This document shows, piece by piece, positions 1 through 10,110 of a stretch of DNA of 64,000 nt. Numbering within the stretch: position 1 is the stretch's first letter; every line of letters begins with the position of its first letter. The position numbers and the translations under genes are program-made. A model generated the notes under the pieces. That model saw nothing but the letters and a program-made list of their open reading frames with translations, did not search any database and was not told the origin of the DNA. The stretch is from Adiantum capillus-veneris (Eukaryota > Streptophyta > Polypodiopsida > Polypodiales > Pteridaceae), in NCBI GenBank assembly GCA_014529385.2, contig CM043956.1, positions 60,087,120 through 60,151,119 of the forward strand, written 5' to 3'.

Positions 1-1745
1 TGGCTCCATTATTAATCACTTCAAGACTAGGTTCAAGTCATCTAATGGACAAGTGCCTATCTCAATCAATAATGCTAGTTGCCAGATCATTCCAGATGGT
101 CAAATGTTTAGGCTCTTGGGCATACCTATGGGGTTCAAAGCAACTATGGAACAGAGATGGAATTAGGTTTTAGATAGATTCAAGAAGAAGGTTTTTCAAT
201 GGAAAAATATGCAACCCAACTTGTCTTCTAGAGTGTTTGTCTTGAACCATTGCCTACTACCTTCTTTGATCTACTTTATCTCTTGTTGGGCGCCCTCCAA
301 GGTCCAACTAAATTAGGTCATTCAGCTCTCAAGAAGATTTCTTTGGGGAGGTGATGATCTTGGAACAGAAGTACCAAAGGTTGCTTCGAAAACATGTTGT
401 ATGCACAAATCTAGAAGAGGGCTGGGAGTGTTGGATCTTGACAAAATGGTTGTTAAGCTTGTTGATGAATGGGTTTTTAGATTTGTTGAGTCTAATGACT
501 TTTGTGTTTGCCTTCTCAAGATTCTGCAGCAAAATGTCATTTGAAAAGCTACAAAGTCTGGAAAGAGTTATCCATTTGGGATATAATGACTGCTCCCATT
601 GAAATTAGATGCCCCACGTAGTCTGTCTCTTCCAGATTCTGGAATTCTTGGTTAGCGATAAAGAAATATTGCCAAATCCCTACTAACCTGTTGGCTAACC
701 CTATTGTCTTTATGCAGGACTCTATCTAGTTTGGACACCTTCCATTCAAGGATAGGGTAGCTCTTAACATCAAAGCACACAAAGACTTCAAGAAAGGATT
801 AAGGACTTGGGGAGATGTCCACATCAAGGCCATTTGTTGTCTCCAAATGACATTTTTTATAAATACCATATGTCTTCTGGCTGTCTTGCATAAATCATTA
901 ATAGACTACTCCTCATTCACGATCTCAAGACAACCAGGAGTCTCCCTTGCAAGAGCAACCCACTGTTATATGTTGTTGACCAAATGTTTAAGAAGCTAAA
1001 CTTCATTCCTGAATTTGATGCCTCCCTCAAGGCTAAACTTAAGCAAAAATGGAGAGTGTCCTAGAGTAGCAAGCAATGGATGTACAAGTTTAAAGCTATC
1101 TGGAGCTTTCCTATCCGAGTTAAGCATTCAGTGCTTGGCTGGCTGGTTTTGCATCAGGGGTTATGGACAACAAAGAGGGATTTGAAAGATGGCATTGGTA
1201 ATGGATACTGTCCCAGGTGTGGGGAGCAGGAAGAAATCATTCACCTTTTTATGAAGTGTCCAAAATTGAAGCCTCTTCAACAAAGTATCACCATAGCATG
1301 CTTAGCATTCCATCCTCAGCCTTTTACTTTTTTGGAATTGTTGATTGAAGAACGCAAGTATCTAGATATTCCCCTTTGCAATCTATGGAGAAATGCATAC
1401 ATTTAGTTTGCCTGGATTCAAAGATTGGATGCCCTGTACAATGTTTCTGAGTTCAAAATCTCTTACTTATTCATAGCTGAAATGAAGTCTTTAGCCAAGT
1501 TCTCTCTATAGAGTATTGCGGATGTGCCTTCTGATCCTTTGTATATTATCCAAAGATGTCTGCCTTGTAATCAATGGAGAAACTGAGCATTTGTGATTTT
1601 ATTCTAGAGTAAGACCTATTCTGGCAGATTCTTGTAGTGTTTTGTAACCCCTTGATGGGACTACCTCTTTCCCTACCTTTGAGGCCTTGTACTCCCTTTT
1701 CTCCTCTCTTTTCATACAAATTTATGTTTCTTTCAAAAAAAAAAA
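1..1745 (+). mobile_element. LINE (non-LTR retrotransposon) 3' fragment
   Basis: The left part (about 1-300) reads as the end of a non-LTR reverse transcriptase in plant LINE style, with words such as LLGIPMGFKATMEQRWN and SSRVFVLNHCLLPSLIYFISC, interrupted by stop codons. About 1080-1400 encodes a zf-RVT-type C-terminal domain: WSFPIRVKHSVLGWLVLHQ, then a C..C...H....C cluster (YCPRCGEQEEIIHLFMKCPK). The segment ends in an A-rich tail at about 1735-1745, as LINE 3' ends do. The frame is broken by several stops and shifts, so this is a dead copy. Its 5' end lies outside the window, so no target-site duplication can be tested. Confidence 0.85.
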
Positions 1746-1767
1746 CCCTAGTTGCAAAATGCCCGAT

Positions 1768-1845
1768 GCCCATAGGCCATAGCTTAGTTGGTAAGGACCA
1801 AGTTATTCTAATCGTGACCTATGTTTGATACTTCAAACGTTACTA
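1768..1845 (+). repeat. tRNA-like / SINE-head-like sequence
   Basis: The stretch carries an A-box-like sequence (TAGCTTAGTTGGTAAGG) and, about 35 bases later, a weak B-box-like sequence (GTTTGATACTTC). This spacing fits a tRNA-derived RNA polymerase III promoter. I could not fold a convincing cloverleaf, so a decayed tRNA or the head of a tRNA-derived SINE is more likely than a working tRNA. It starts just after the A tail of the upstream LINE. Confidence 0.35.
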
Positions 1846-2459
1846 CAGCTATGCGGATTGGCATCTACAATTATGCGGATTGATGCCAATCTCCAAGGAA
1901 AATATGATGTCATGGGTGTGTCATCTCTAGGTATGTGAAAAAATACTTGAAAGGGGATACGTTTTTTGAAGTTCCAAAGCTATTTCCCTCAAGCAGCATT
2001 GAACAATAACTTAATTGCTAAGATGCATGTTATATACCCCTCCTGACTTCGTGCACGCAAGTTGATAGTCAAGCTCCATTGAGGCTATCTCTATTGACCC
2101 CAATGTCGAAGCAAGTGAGGTTTGGATGATGGGGCATCTGTCCTCATTTTATAAACACACTATAATATGGATGTGTGGTTAATGTTCATGAAAAATTTAT
2201 TTTCCTTTGAGCCCCTTCCTCCTTATGGAATTGGGCATATAGTTGAGATGTTGCTAATATTCCTACATACTTACGATCGTACCACCAACATCTTGCTCTT
2301 GTGTGCCCTGGCCCTTGTTAGACTAATCTGTGTAGTGTGAGTGCTCATTAACCTTTGCCCATGTGTAGCTCTTGCTTGATGATAATTGTCCCTTGCTTGA
2401 CGACCATATGGCTATTAACTTGACATTTGAATTCTATCTAGCACAATTAAGGAGACGTC
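1846..2459. other. Non-coding stretch, nothing recognised
   Basis: No open frame, RNA gene or clear repeat boundary could be supported. A short local duplication of a ATGCGGATTG word occurs at about 1852-1885. Confidence 0.5.
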
Positions 2460-2473
2460 AAGAATTTTCATGT

Positions 2474-3300
2474 TTAGTCCAGATCCTGTTGAGGTGTTCG
2501 ATATATCCTCTATAGAGAAGATCTTTTCATAAATTGTTTTAGTCTTAAGCAAACTAAAAAGCCTTTCTCCATGCCATTTCCAAGCTTTCCAATCTAGCGG
2601 TGTGGAGCAAAGAAGAAGGGTTAGGTTTGAGACTTTTTCAAGTAATCTTCAGATGAGAATCTCCTCCTGGAGTGAAAGATAATTGCAATCAAATGGAGCC
2701 AAGTAGTTGAAAACATCTGGAAGGCCAAATGCAAAGACCGTGACAAAGTTTTCCTTTGGAAAATCCTTTTTGGATTCATGCCAATGGGAGATAAGGCGAT
2801 AGCAAGAGGCTTAGGCAATGGCACCTATGTCAGATGCAAACACCCTACTAAAACCCTCACGCACTTGTTCTGGGGATGTCCAAAACTCAGAGTCTTCATG
2901 GGCACAGTCTGCAGGTGGGTGTACACACATCTATAAACTCCCTTCTTTAGGCACGACCTAGCTATGGGCTCTAGGTGCAGTGACAATGAGGATCTCTTGA
3001 TTGACATTTGTATAGTGAGAGCTATAGCTTTGAGAGCAATTTGGCAGTCCAAAAATGTGTTACACTTTCAAAAGAAGTGTAAACCTTTGGACACAAACTT
3101 AGTTCTAGAAACATGTTGGTGGCAACTCCTTAGTAGAAGGAATGAGCATTGCAAGATACACAAGAAAGAGCTGTCAGGGAGGTGCAACCCCTTTGATGTA
3201 TTTTTCCTGTTGAGAACCTTGTGCAAAGGATAGGCCAGGGCGGTTTGTAACTTTTTGTGATTAATGCAATTCAAGCTCAACCGAGCATTTTAAAAAAAAA
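2474..3300 (+). mobile_element. 5'-truncated LINE copy with 14-bp target-site duplication
   Basis: The direct repeat AAGAATTTTCATGT flanks the segment at 2460-2473 and 3301-3314, and the right copy follows directly on an A tract (about 3290-3300). That is the signature of target-primed LINE insertion. Inside, 2740-3230 encodes the zf-RVT end of a LINE ORF2: KVFLWKILFGFMPMGDKA, then YVRCKHPTKTLTHLFWGCPK, then a longer tail in the 2964-3233 frame. In-frame stops, for example near 2935, show it is dead. The copy keeps only about 0.8 kb, a typical 5' truncation. It is related to, but clearly diverged from, the LINE at the left edge. Confidence 0.85.
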
Positions 3301-3314
3301 AAGAATTTTCATGT

Positions 3315-4462
3315 ATAGTTTGCTATCATTGCATATAGCAATGATAGAAACCATCAAGGCAAGGATAGAGTTTGCAATGAGGATTGCATATAGCAATCGT
3401 CATAGGGATAGCAACCTTCAAGGCAGGGAAGTGTGACCTAGTCAAATTTTCCACTTTGTTGTTATTGAGTGGGGTTCAAGATGGTATTACGAAGTACACT
3501 CCGATGGGGTCTATAGCTTGCCTCACCAGAATCCTCCCTATGGGAAATACACGAAGCAGCCAATAATGTATAAGGACGTAAGTGAAAGAAACTGAAAGAA
3601 TTTGAGGCTTGAGTGAGTCATGAGTGGGGATCGCAGCTTGCCAACAATAGTTTTCCTAATCGAAGAAAGTAGCGGCACACTTTTTTTTAAAAATGGTTTT
3701 TATGTCAAAATTTGAAGCATTTTCCGGTATATTAGCATTGAAATTTGTAAAATTTTGCTAATTTTCTTCAAGGCAAGCTCAGAATCTAATGGAGATTTTG
3801 CAATTTTGATCGGATAAAAATGTAATTATACCTCGATGTTTTGCAAATATGGTGAGAAGAAGCTTGCAAGGTTGCTTTTTGATGGGCATTGTACTCATCT
3901 TTGGATATTTTGCCCGCTTTTTACGGGTGAAATGTGAGCTACACTTCAAAAAATACACTAAAATGCCAAGAAATTCATCAAATCTGGAAAAGCTGAAGGG
4001 CAAGGGTGTCTGTCAACAATCTACCATGGTGGGTGCCAGGGTTCCTTTTTGTCGGGCATTTCACCTGTTTTTGAAATATTTCACCCATTTCTTACAGGTG
4101 AAGGGTCCTCAGTCTAAGATGTACGAGTCCCATATATGAACGTGACGACTCCTTCGCCGTCGGGGGTCGAAAGATTGAGGATTGTGGCTATTCATCCAGA
4201 GCCCATTCCTCACCAGAATTTTTGCATGCACCATAAGATTTCAAGCACGTCAACAAACAGAATGCACCTTTTGCTCTCTCCAATTAAATGGTGTCAAACT
4301 AGCCGGTGGAATGTACGGAAGTGTTGTCATCTTAGTCGTGGTAATCCTGCCTGTGACACTTGAATTGCTCGCATGTATTGTAGTCATGCGTAGTGCAATG
4401 CAGTTCTAGCCTCTAGGTCTGCCCCCCTGACTGTGAAGGTCGGGTTGTGAAGGTCGGGAAAG
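3315..4462. other. Non-coding stretch carrying a dispersed repeat
   Basis: Apart from the dispersed repeat at about 3640-3845, I see no gene. The rest holds only short chance frames. Two loosely similar words (GGGCATT followed by a TTTCACC-type stretch) recur at about 3890-3930 and 4050-4105 and may be another decayed repeat. Confidence 0.45.
3640..3845 (+). repeat. Dispersed repeat, copy A
   Basis: This roughly 200-bp segment aligns by eye with 31538-31738 and, more weakly, with 19600-19770. Shared landmarks in order: TTTCCTAA(T/C)CGAAGAAA, a GTCRAAATTTGAA word, TTCTTCAAGGCAAGCTC, and a block resembling AATCTAA..GGGATTT followed by TAAAAT. It contains no coding signal. All three copies lie in the same orientation. 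The nature of the family is unknown; a non-autonomous transposon body or an old LTR fragment are both possible. Confidence 0.6.
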
Positions 4463-4543
4463 GTTGAAGCACCCTCCAACTACCCCTAAAATCCACACTT
4501 ATCAACTAGAGCAACGACTTTTTAGTTGGGGAGTGCTTCAACC
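4463..4543. repeat. Small foldback (inverted repeat)
   Basis: Bases 4463-4483 (GGTTGAAGCACCCTCCAACTA) and about 4523-4543 are reverse complements with about two mismatches, separated by about 40 bases. It could be a very short MITE or a hairpin. No clear target-site duplication is visible. Confidence 0.55.
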
Positions 4544-5237
4544 ACCCCCCACAATTCCAAAACGCCTTTTAAGCAAGATGTGGCAAGTTTCACAGTGACT
4601 GCCTCCAAGGTGCACCAGCTGCTCTCGGTACGCACGATGAAGGGCCCTCCAATGGTGCAACCCTTTAAAGGGACTATGGGAGAGGGCTATAAAACCCCCT
4701 TTTAATAAACGCTTAGTGTTACTTATTAGAACCGGCCATGCGTTGTAAGCTCGCATTCATTGGGCTACAAGTATTCGAGATTTGACGTAGGGCTGCAGTG
4801 CAAGGGGCAACCCCTCCATGCTCCATAAGCACACTGCTCTTATTAGCCCTGCGGTGGCTACTTTACAAGGGCATTGGAAAGAGTGCGCGTGACTGGAAGT
4901 TCGTTGGGCTCGACAGGCTGCTCGCTTTCAGTGACGGCTGCCGGGAATGCCAGGCTGGCGAGCCACGTCAGCCAGTCACGGTTTCGAAAAAGCGATTTGA
5001 AAAGGCTGGCAGCGTGGCGCTCTCTCTTTCTCGTACAGAAATCCGTCATTTTCAGTGAAAGCAACGTAACTCTCACACCCATGAAACACTTGCAGCAGCC
5101 TGCAGCCTCGTTAACGAATCCCTGCGTCCCTCCCTCGCTCGCTGACCGAAGACTTTTGATCTCAAAATACTTGCTTTGCATGAAGCTTCAAAACAGTTTT
5201 TGAGAAATGGGTGTCAAGACCCCTATCTATATCTATA
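4544..5237. other. Non-coding stretch, nothing firm recognised
   Basis: Several short frames exist on both strands (4798-5203) but none shows a family match. The 4860-5150 part is more GC-rich than its surroundings. At about 5199-5215 a half-palindrome word (TTTGAGAAATGGGTGTCA) occurs that recurs at 7567-7585. Confidence 0.4.
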
Positions 5238-5247
5238 TCTATTCTAT

Positions 5248-5629
5248 ATTAAAGAGAGAGAGGTGACCCTCCACGTGGCTGCTTCCCCTCCCTTTGGCTC
5301 TCCCATTACCTCCAACCTTTTGGCCTTCGTGGCACGAACAGCAGCCCATGTGGCATCCCCCTTGACACATGGCAAGCGTTCCTGAGCGCGACGGCAAGAG
5401 AGAGAGGGAGAGCCTCGAACAGCGGGAGTGCACTCAGTGTTCACCATTAGCGAGAGCATGGCATTGAGTTGCGGGGCATATTCATCTCATTGTCTTTCTC
5501 ATGGCTAGATTTCGTGCTCTGCCGATATTGTCGAGGTGCCACAACTATATTCTGCAAGCCAGGTTGAGGTGCCAGTGGTGTCGACGTTAAAATTCTCCTC
5601 TTCTTCTTCTTCTTCTTCTCAGTGTCCCA
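5248..5629. repeat. Tandem duplication, copy 1 (382 bp)
   Basis: The segment starts ATTAAAGAGAGAGAGGTGAC and ends with a TTC run and CAGTGTCCC. It is repeated directly downstream at 5630-6028. The copies differ mainly by a short extra stretch near the start of copy 2, by a few substitutions, and by the TTC repeat count. Confidence 0.9.
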
Positions 5630-6028
5630 ATTAAAGAGAGAGAGGTGACCCTCCACGTGGCTGCGAATGCTTGCAGCCAGGGCCTTCCCCTCCCTTTGGC
5701 GCTCCCATTACCTCCAACCTTTTGGCCTTCGTGGCACAAACAACAGCCCATGTGGCATCCCCCTTGACACATGGCAAGCGTTCCTGAGCGCGACGGTAAG
5801 AGAGAGAGGGAGAGCCTCGAACAGCGGGAGTGCACACAGTGTTCACCATTAGCGAGAGCGTGGCATTGAGTTGCGGGGCATATTCATCTCATTGTCTTTC
5901 TCATGGCTAGATTTCGTGCTCTGCCGATATTGTCGAGGTGCCACAACTATATTCTGCAAGCCAGGTTGAGGTGCCAGTGGTGTCGACGTTAAAATTCTCC
6001 TCTTCTTCTTCTTCTTCTCAGTGTCCCA
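5630..6028. repeat. Tandem duplication, copy 2 (about 399 bp)
   Basis: This is the direct repeat of 5248-5629, starting with the same ATTAAAGAGAG word and ending with the same TTC run plus CAGTGTCCCA. It has about 18 extra bases near 5664-5682. The high identity implies a fairly recent duplication. Confidence 0.9.
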
Positions 6029-7439
6029 AAATCGATTCCTTGGGTCGCGGGTGGGATTGCATGCATTCTGCAGGTCCCCATCAGCCTCAAGAGGCGGGGA
6101 AGGAAAGGCAGGCACATGGAAAGCCGAGAAGGTTTCATGCTCGCAATTGCTGTCGACCTGCCGCTCGCAACCCTCCGCCTCTGCCTCTATCTTTGCCATC
6201 CTCGACACCCTGTCGTGCCTCCACCTGCCTCGGCCTCTGGCAGACTCTCTCTCTCCCCCTCCCCTTCCTTCAACGATCGAGAGCGCTCTGCCTTGAGCAG
6301 ATGGGTGCGGTGCCTTGAGTAGCAGAGCAACTCTCTCTGATTCAAAAGCGTCCAAGCCTCAAGGGCTCCTTCTATCTTGAGCTGTAGGTAGGGAGCATTA
6401 CCTCAAATCTGAGCGAATATTCTGCTTCATTTCTGTCATTGTCTCTTCGTCTTTAATACCTTCTCATGTCCATCATGCTCAAGCTTATAGCTTACCGGCG
6501 TGCTTGGAGCTAGGGGATGATCACCCCTCCCATTGACCGTTCCACTTCTCCATATAAGGTGTGGATGTCGAGTTGACTGAAGAGCGTACCCTCAAAGAGC
6601 AAGCACCATGGGTTGCCAGAGCAATAGTAGTGGCTAGGTGCCCCCAATTAACAACATGCACACTTGGGGATTCAGAGCGCCATGGGCTGCCAACACTGCA
6701 GCCAAGAGTCTGAGTGCCGTTTATGTTCCCTCAAAAGATATTTTTTGCTTAGATGCCTCAAATTCTTCGATCACATACATTCCCAGTCAATGTCTGCTTC
6801 TGGGCATTTATGATTACAAAAAGAGGTGCGATTAATTGAGGTGGTATTGTTGGATTTGGTGCCATATTGATGTTGCGAGTAATTGGCCGAATGTGCACTT
6901 GATGTGGGTAACCCAGAAGAATTGGGGCCACATGGCTTGAATAATTTTGTCCTCACACTGATCAAGAAGCACACCAGTACCTTGAGTTGCGGGGTACCTA
7001 CCCCTCTCTACATCCACGTCCTCGAGCCCGAGCACCCCTCTACACTCCCTCTATGAGAACTCCACAGTCCAAAGGTATATGCATTGTGGATTTACAAATG
7101 ATCACTATCGAGGCTGGCTATGCTTTCAAGTAATTATTAGTTCTCATCTCTCTCTTACAGAGTTTCCATGGTGCTTTGCTTATATTCTATTTTTGTTTGG
7201 TGCATTCCAGGTTGCGAAATATACTCTTTAAGATTTCAGGTTTGCATGCTTGCAAAAACAGCATGCAGCTAGGAGGGCAAGTAGAAATTGGCTGAACAAT
7301 AAATGTGAGCAGATTGAGGCAAAGACAGCTTGCATAATGCATCAATAGCAAGCTCGAAATGTGGTAAAAAATCAAAAGTCCAAAACAAAAAAAATCCGAG
7401 TTGCAAGCGATAAAGAGGGAGAGAGGGGGAGAGAGAGAG
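6029..7439. other. Unrecognised body of the Helitron candidate
   Basis: The 6029-6320 part is GC-rich and carries overlapping open frames on both strands (for example 5849-6355 minus and 5938-6318 plus) without a recognisable family. It could be captured host promoter or exon sequence, as Helitrons often carry. The rest, 6320-7440, is AT-richer with no supported gene. Confidence 0.35.
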
Positions 7440-7562
7440 GCCGCCGAAGGCGGCTGGCCGTACTAGTTCTACTCTATTTGCGAAGTGGGTGTCTCCCTCA
7501 ATTCCAAACACGCTTATGGTTTTTCCTTTTAAAGACCTATTTAAGAAAAACAAATTTAAAAA

Positions 7563-7611
7563 ACCTATTTGAGAAATGCGTGTCACAGTGACACCCATTT
7601 CTCAAATAGGT
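7563..7611. repeat. Near-perfect palindrome
   Basis: Arms at 7563-7585 and 7589-7611 (23 bp each, one mismatch) are separated by the three bases CAG. The arm core reads TTTGAGAAATGCGTGTCA. Such a tight foldback can form a cruciform or a hairpin in RNA, and may be two fused MITE ends. Confidence 0.85.
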
Positions 7612-7621
7612 GTTTCAAATC

Positions 7622-7805
7622 ACCTATTGAGAAATAGGTGCCCACTACACACCCATTTTTCAAGGGGTGTTTTGAAACTTCATGCAAAGCACCTAATTGT
7701 ATCACAAGATCTATTGAGAAATAGGTGCCCACTTTCATGGCAACACACCCATTTTTCAATGGGTGTCTTGAAACTTCATGCAAAGCACCTAATTGTATCA
7801 CAGTG
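7622..7805. repeat. Two tandem units containing short palindromes
   Basis: Unit 1 (about 7622-7709) and unit 2 (about 7710-7805) both run from CTATTGAGAAATAGGTGCCC through CACACCCATTTTTCAA and GAAACTTCATGCAAAGCACC to CTAATTGTATCACA. Both reuse words of the adjacent palindrome in both orientations, so the cluster 7563-7805 is one compound repeat. Confidence 0.8.
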
Positions 7806-8399
7806 TTTGTGAAAGATCATATTCTGAACGATACACAATTCTTTTTTATGAGTTTGGAATGAGCTAAATACTTATGATAGCTCTTCTAGGTTTGTAGTTA
7901 AAGTTAGTTCAGATCAACTTAGAACTTTAGATCAGACAAGAGTGGAACAGAAGTGTAAAACGGGAACTAAATTATAAACAAAACTAAAAATGAGATTAAA
8001 CACTAAAACTGGAAACTGGAACTGGAATGTGATGAGATCAGTGTAGACAAGTACAACAATGAGAGCCAAGCCTGCTTTGGGCTTGATTAAAGTTACAAGA
8101 GTATAAAGAACTCCAAGATACAAAGTAGTGATAGTGAAATGTGTGGAGTCCTCGAAAACTGAATAGTGAGCCTCATTTATAGCCCTCGGATTGGGTTTCT
8201 AACTGACTGTGTACTGTGTCAGTTACAACAGTAACTACCCTTGGTAGTTACCAATCTAGCCAGCCCAAGCGCCCATTCTAAATCTTTGTTTGGAGGTTGT
8301 TGCCATTCACAGTTCCTTCTCCCTTTTCTCTAAATTTTGAAATATTTCCAAAATTTAAGGTAGACAAGAAGAGTTGTACAAGAAATATGAAACAAAGAA
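7806..8399. other. Non-coding stretch, nothing recognised
   Basis: There is no supported frame. On the minus strand near 8170-8190 a GGCTATAAATGAGGCTC word could be a TATA element, perhaps from an old LTR, but no LTR boundaries were found. Confidence 0.35.
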
Positions 8400-10110
8400 G
8401 ATTGAGAGGATGCTGGCTTCCATGAACATTTTTCCATTAACAAAGATAGATGAGTGTTGTCTTGATGGATAAAGAACAAGATAAAAGGCACAAGAAGCAA
8501 TACCCAGATCAGTTTACTGAGCTGAATCTTGGGGAAAGATCAGTTCAACTAGATGGACGGCCACCAGAGCAGCAAGTACACGATAAATTTGGCTTCAAGC
8601 CAGCATAGGAAACCAGTTAGGAAGACTCGGATCAAGGAAGCCAAGCATATGAGGAAATAAGAATTCAGAATGGATTACTAGAGTTGAGCAACCCTTTCAA
8701 TGACTATGCTATTGGCATTAGGACTAAAAAGGAAGCTGATTCATTTGCCAAGCAAAAGAGAGGAGGCCCAATTTGGTTGCTTTCAAGTGACCAAGAAGTC
8801 AAAGAATGGAATCTCAACTCAAAGGAGAACCCTCGAATGATTAAAATTAACAAGCATCTAAATTCAAAGATTAAGGACAAAGCAAAGGCACTGTTCCAAA
8901 AATAAAAAGATGTATTTGCATAGGAATACACACATCTGAAAGGAGTAGATCTAGAGGTGTCCCAACATCGAACATCAGTAAAACCATATGCCATGCCAAT
9001 GAGGTTGTAGACATACAGAATGAATCCAAATTATGCCAAGAAGGTCAAGGAGGAGATAGATAATCTTCTCAAATCAAAGTTCATAAAACAGAGGTGGCAA
9101 GCAATGCCTGGCTATTTCCAATGGTGTTAGTTCCCAAGAACAATGGAAAGCTAAGGGTATGTGTGGATTATAGGAAGTTAAATACTCATACCATCAAGGA
9201 CCCCTTTCCACTACCCTTTAGAGACATGTTACTAGACAAGATTGCAGGCCATGAAATGTACAACTTTATGGATGGATACAGTGGATACAATCAACTTAAG
9301 ATTGCACCTAAATACCGGACTAAAACAAAATTCGTCACTAAATGGAGAGTATTCATGTACCTAGTCATGCCATTTGGACTCTGTAATGCTCCAGCAACCT
9401 TCCAGAGATGCATGATGGAGATATTCCATGAGTTTCTACACAATGTTTTGGCCATATTTCTAGATGATTTCACCATCTCCACAAAGAAAATGAATGTGAT
9501 GGTTTTTGAAAGGTGCAAGAAGAAAAGAATGTGCATAAACCCTCTCAAATCAGTGTTCATGGTATGAAAATGACATCTTATGGGACACATTGTTTCCAAA
9601 AATGGCATTGAGATGGCCACTGATAAAGTTAAATGTGTTGAGCAAGCTAGAGCACTGACAACAGTGTCTGAATTGATCTCTTTTCTAAGGTATGTCAACT
9701 TCTACAGGCCGTTTATTCATATGTTTATCATATGTTTGCAGCTAAAACACTTCCATTATATGAGTTGACCAAGAAAGAGAATAAGTTCATTTAAACCCAA
9801 GGATGTGAACAAAGTTTCTAGTGCTTGAAGGAGGAGATCAGCATGAAGCCACTTCCTCGTCAACTAGATTGGGATGTAATCTTTTCATGTACATGTGGAT
9901 GCATATGGAATGACGATGGGAGCTATCTTGGCTCAACAGCTTGATGGGAAGATAGACTACACAATCTACTTTGCCAATCGCAGGTTCAGTCCAATAGAAC
10001 AAGGGTATTCAACTACTGAGACAGAAGCACTTGGAATGGTGTTCAGTGCCACAACATTCAGACATTATTCATTGGGGTAGCTATTTCACTTTTATGTGGA
10101 TCACTAGGCA
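8400..10110 (+). mobile_element. Old Ty3/gypsy pol fossil, left part
   Basis: Translated pieces match the polymerase of plant Ty3/gypsy elements: a pre-RT segment (MNPNYAKKVKEEIDNLL), the RT core (LRVCVDYRKLNTHTIKDPFP, MPFGLCNAPATFQRCM) and the start of RNase H (about 9890-10100). It is broken in several places and no LTRs of its own were identified, so it is old. A younger Ty3/gypsy element inserted into its RNase H region; the matching right part resumes at 19029. Confidence 0.85.
10106..10110. repeat. Target-site duplication AGGCA (left)
   Basis: AGGCA directly precedes the 5' LTR and is repeated at 19029-19033 directly after the 3' LTR. This fixes both ends of the inserted element. Confidence 0.9.

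Larger units (their letters stand above)
5238..7466 (+). mobile_element. Candidate non-autonomous Helitron
   Basis: The left end reads A|TCTATTCTATATTAAAGAG, like plant Helitron 5' ends (TC start, TATTAAA-rich). The right end has a perfect 6-bp-stem hairpin GCCGCC-GAA-GGCGGC at 7440-7454, then eight bases, then CTAG at 7463-7466 followed by T. That is the order known for Helitron 3' ends (hairpin, short spacer, CTRR|T). There is no Rep/helicase coding sequence, so it would be non-autonomous. It contains a tandem duplication (5248-6028) and about 1.3 kb of unrelated sequence. Pairing these two ends is inference; either terminus could belong to another copy. Confidence 0.45.

Noticed and set aside
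1768-1845. Functional tRNA gene
   Set aside because: A and B boxes are only partly matched and acceptor and anticodon stems do not pair convincingly; reported only as tRNA-like.
5849-6355. 168-codon minus-strand frame in the Helitron candidate
   Set aside because: Its right part is the tandem repeat and its sequence shows no domain; GC-rich sequence gives long chance frames on several strands here.
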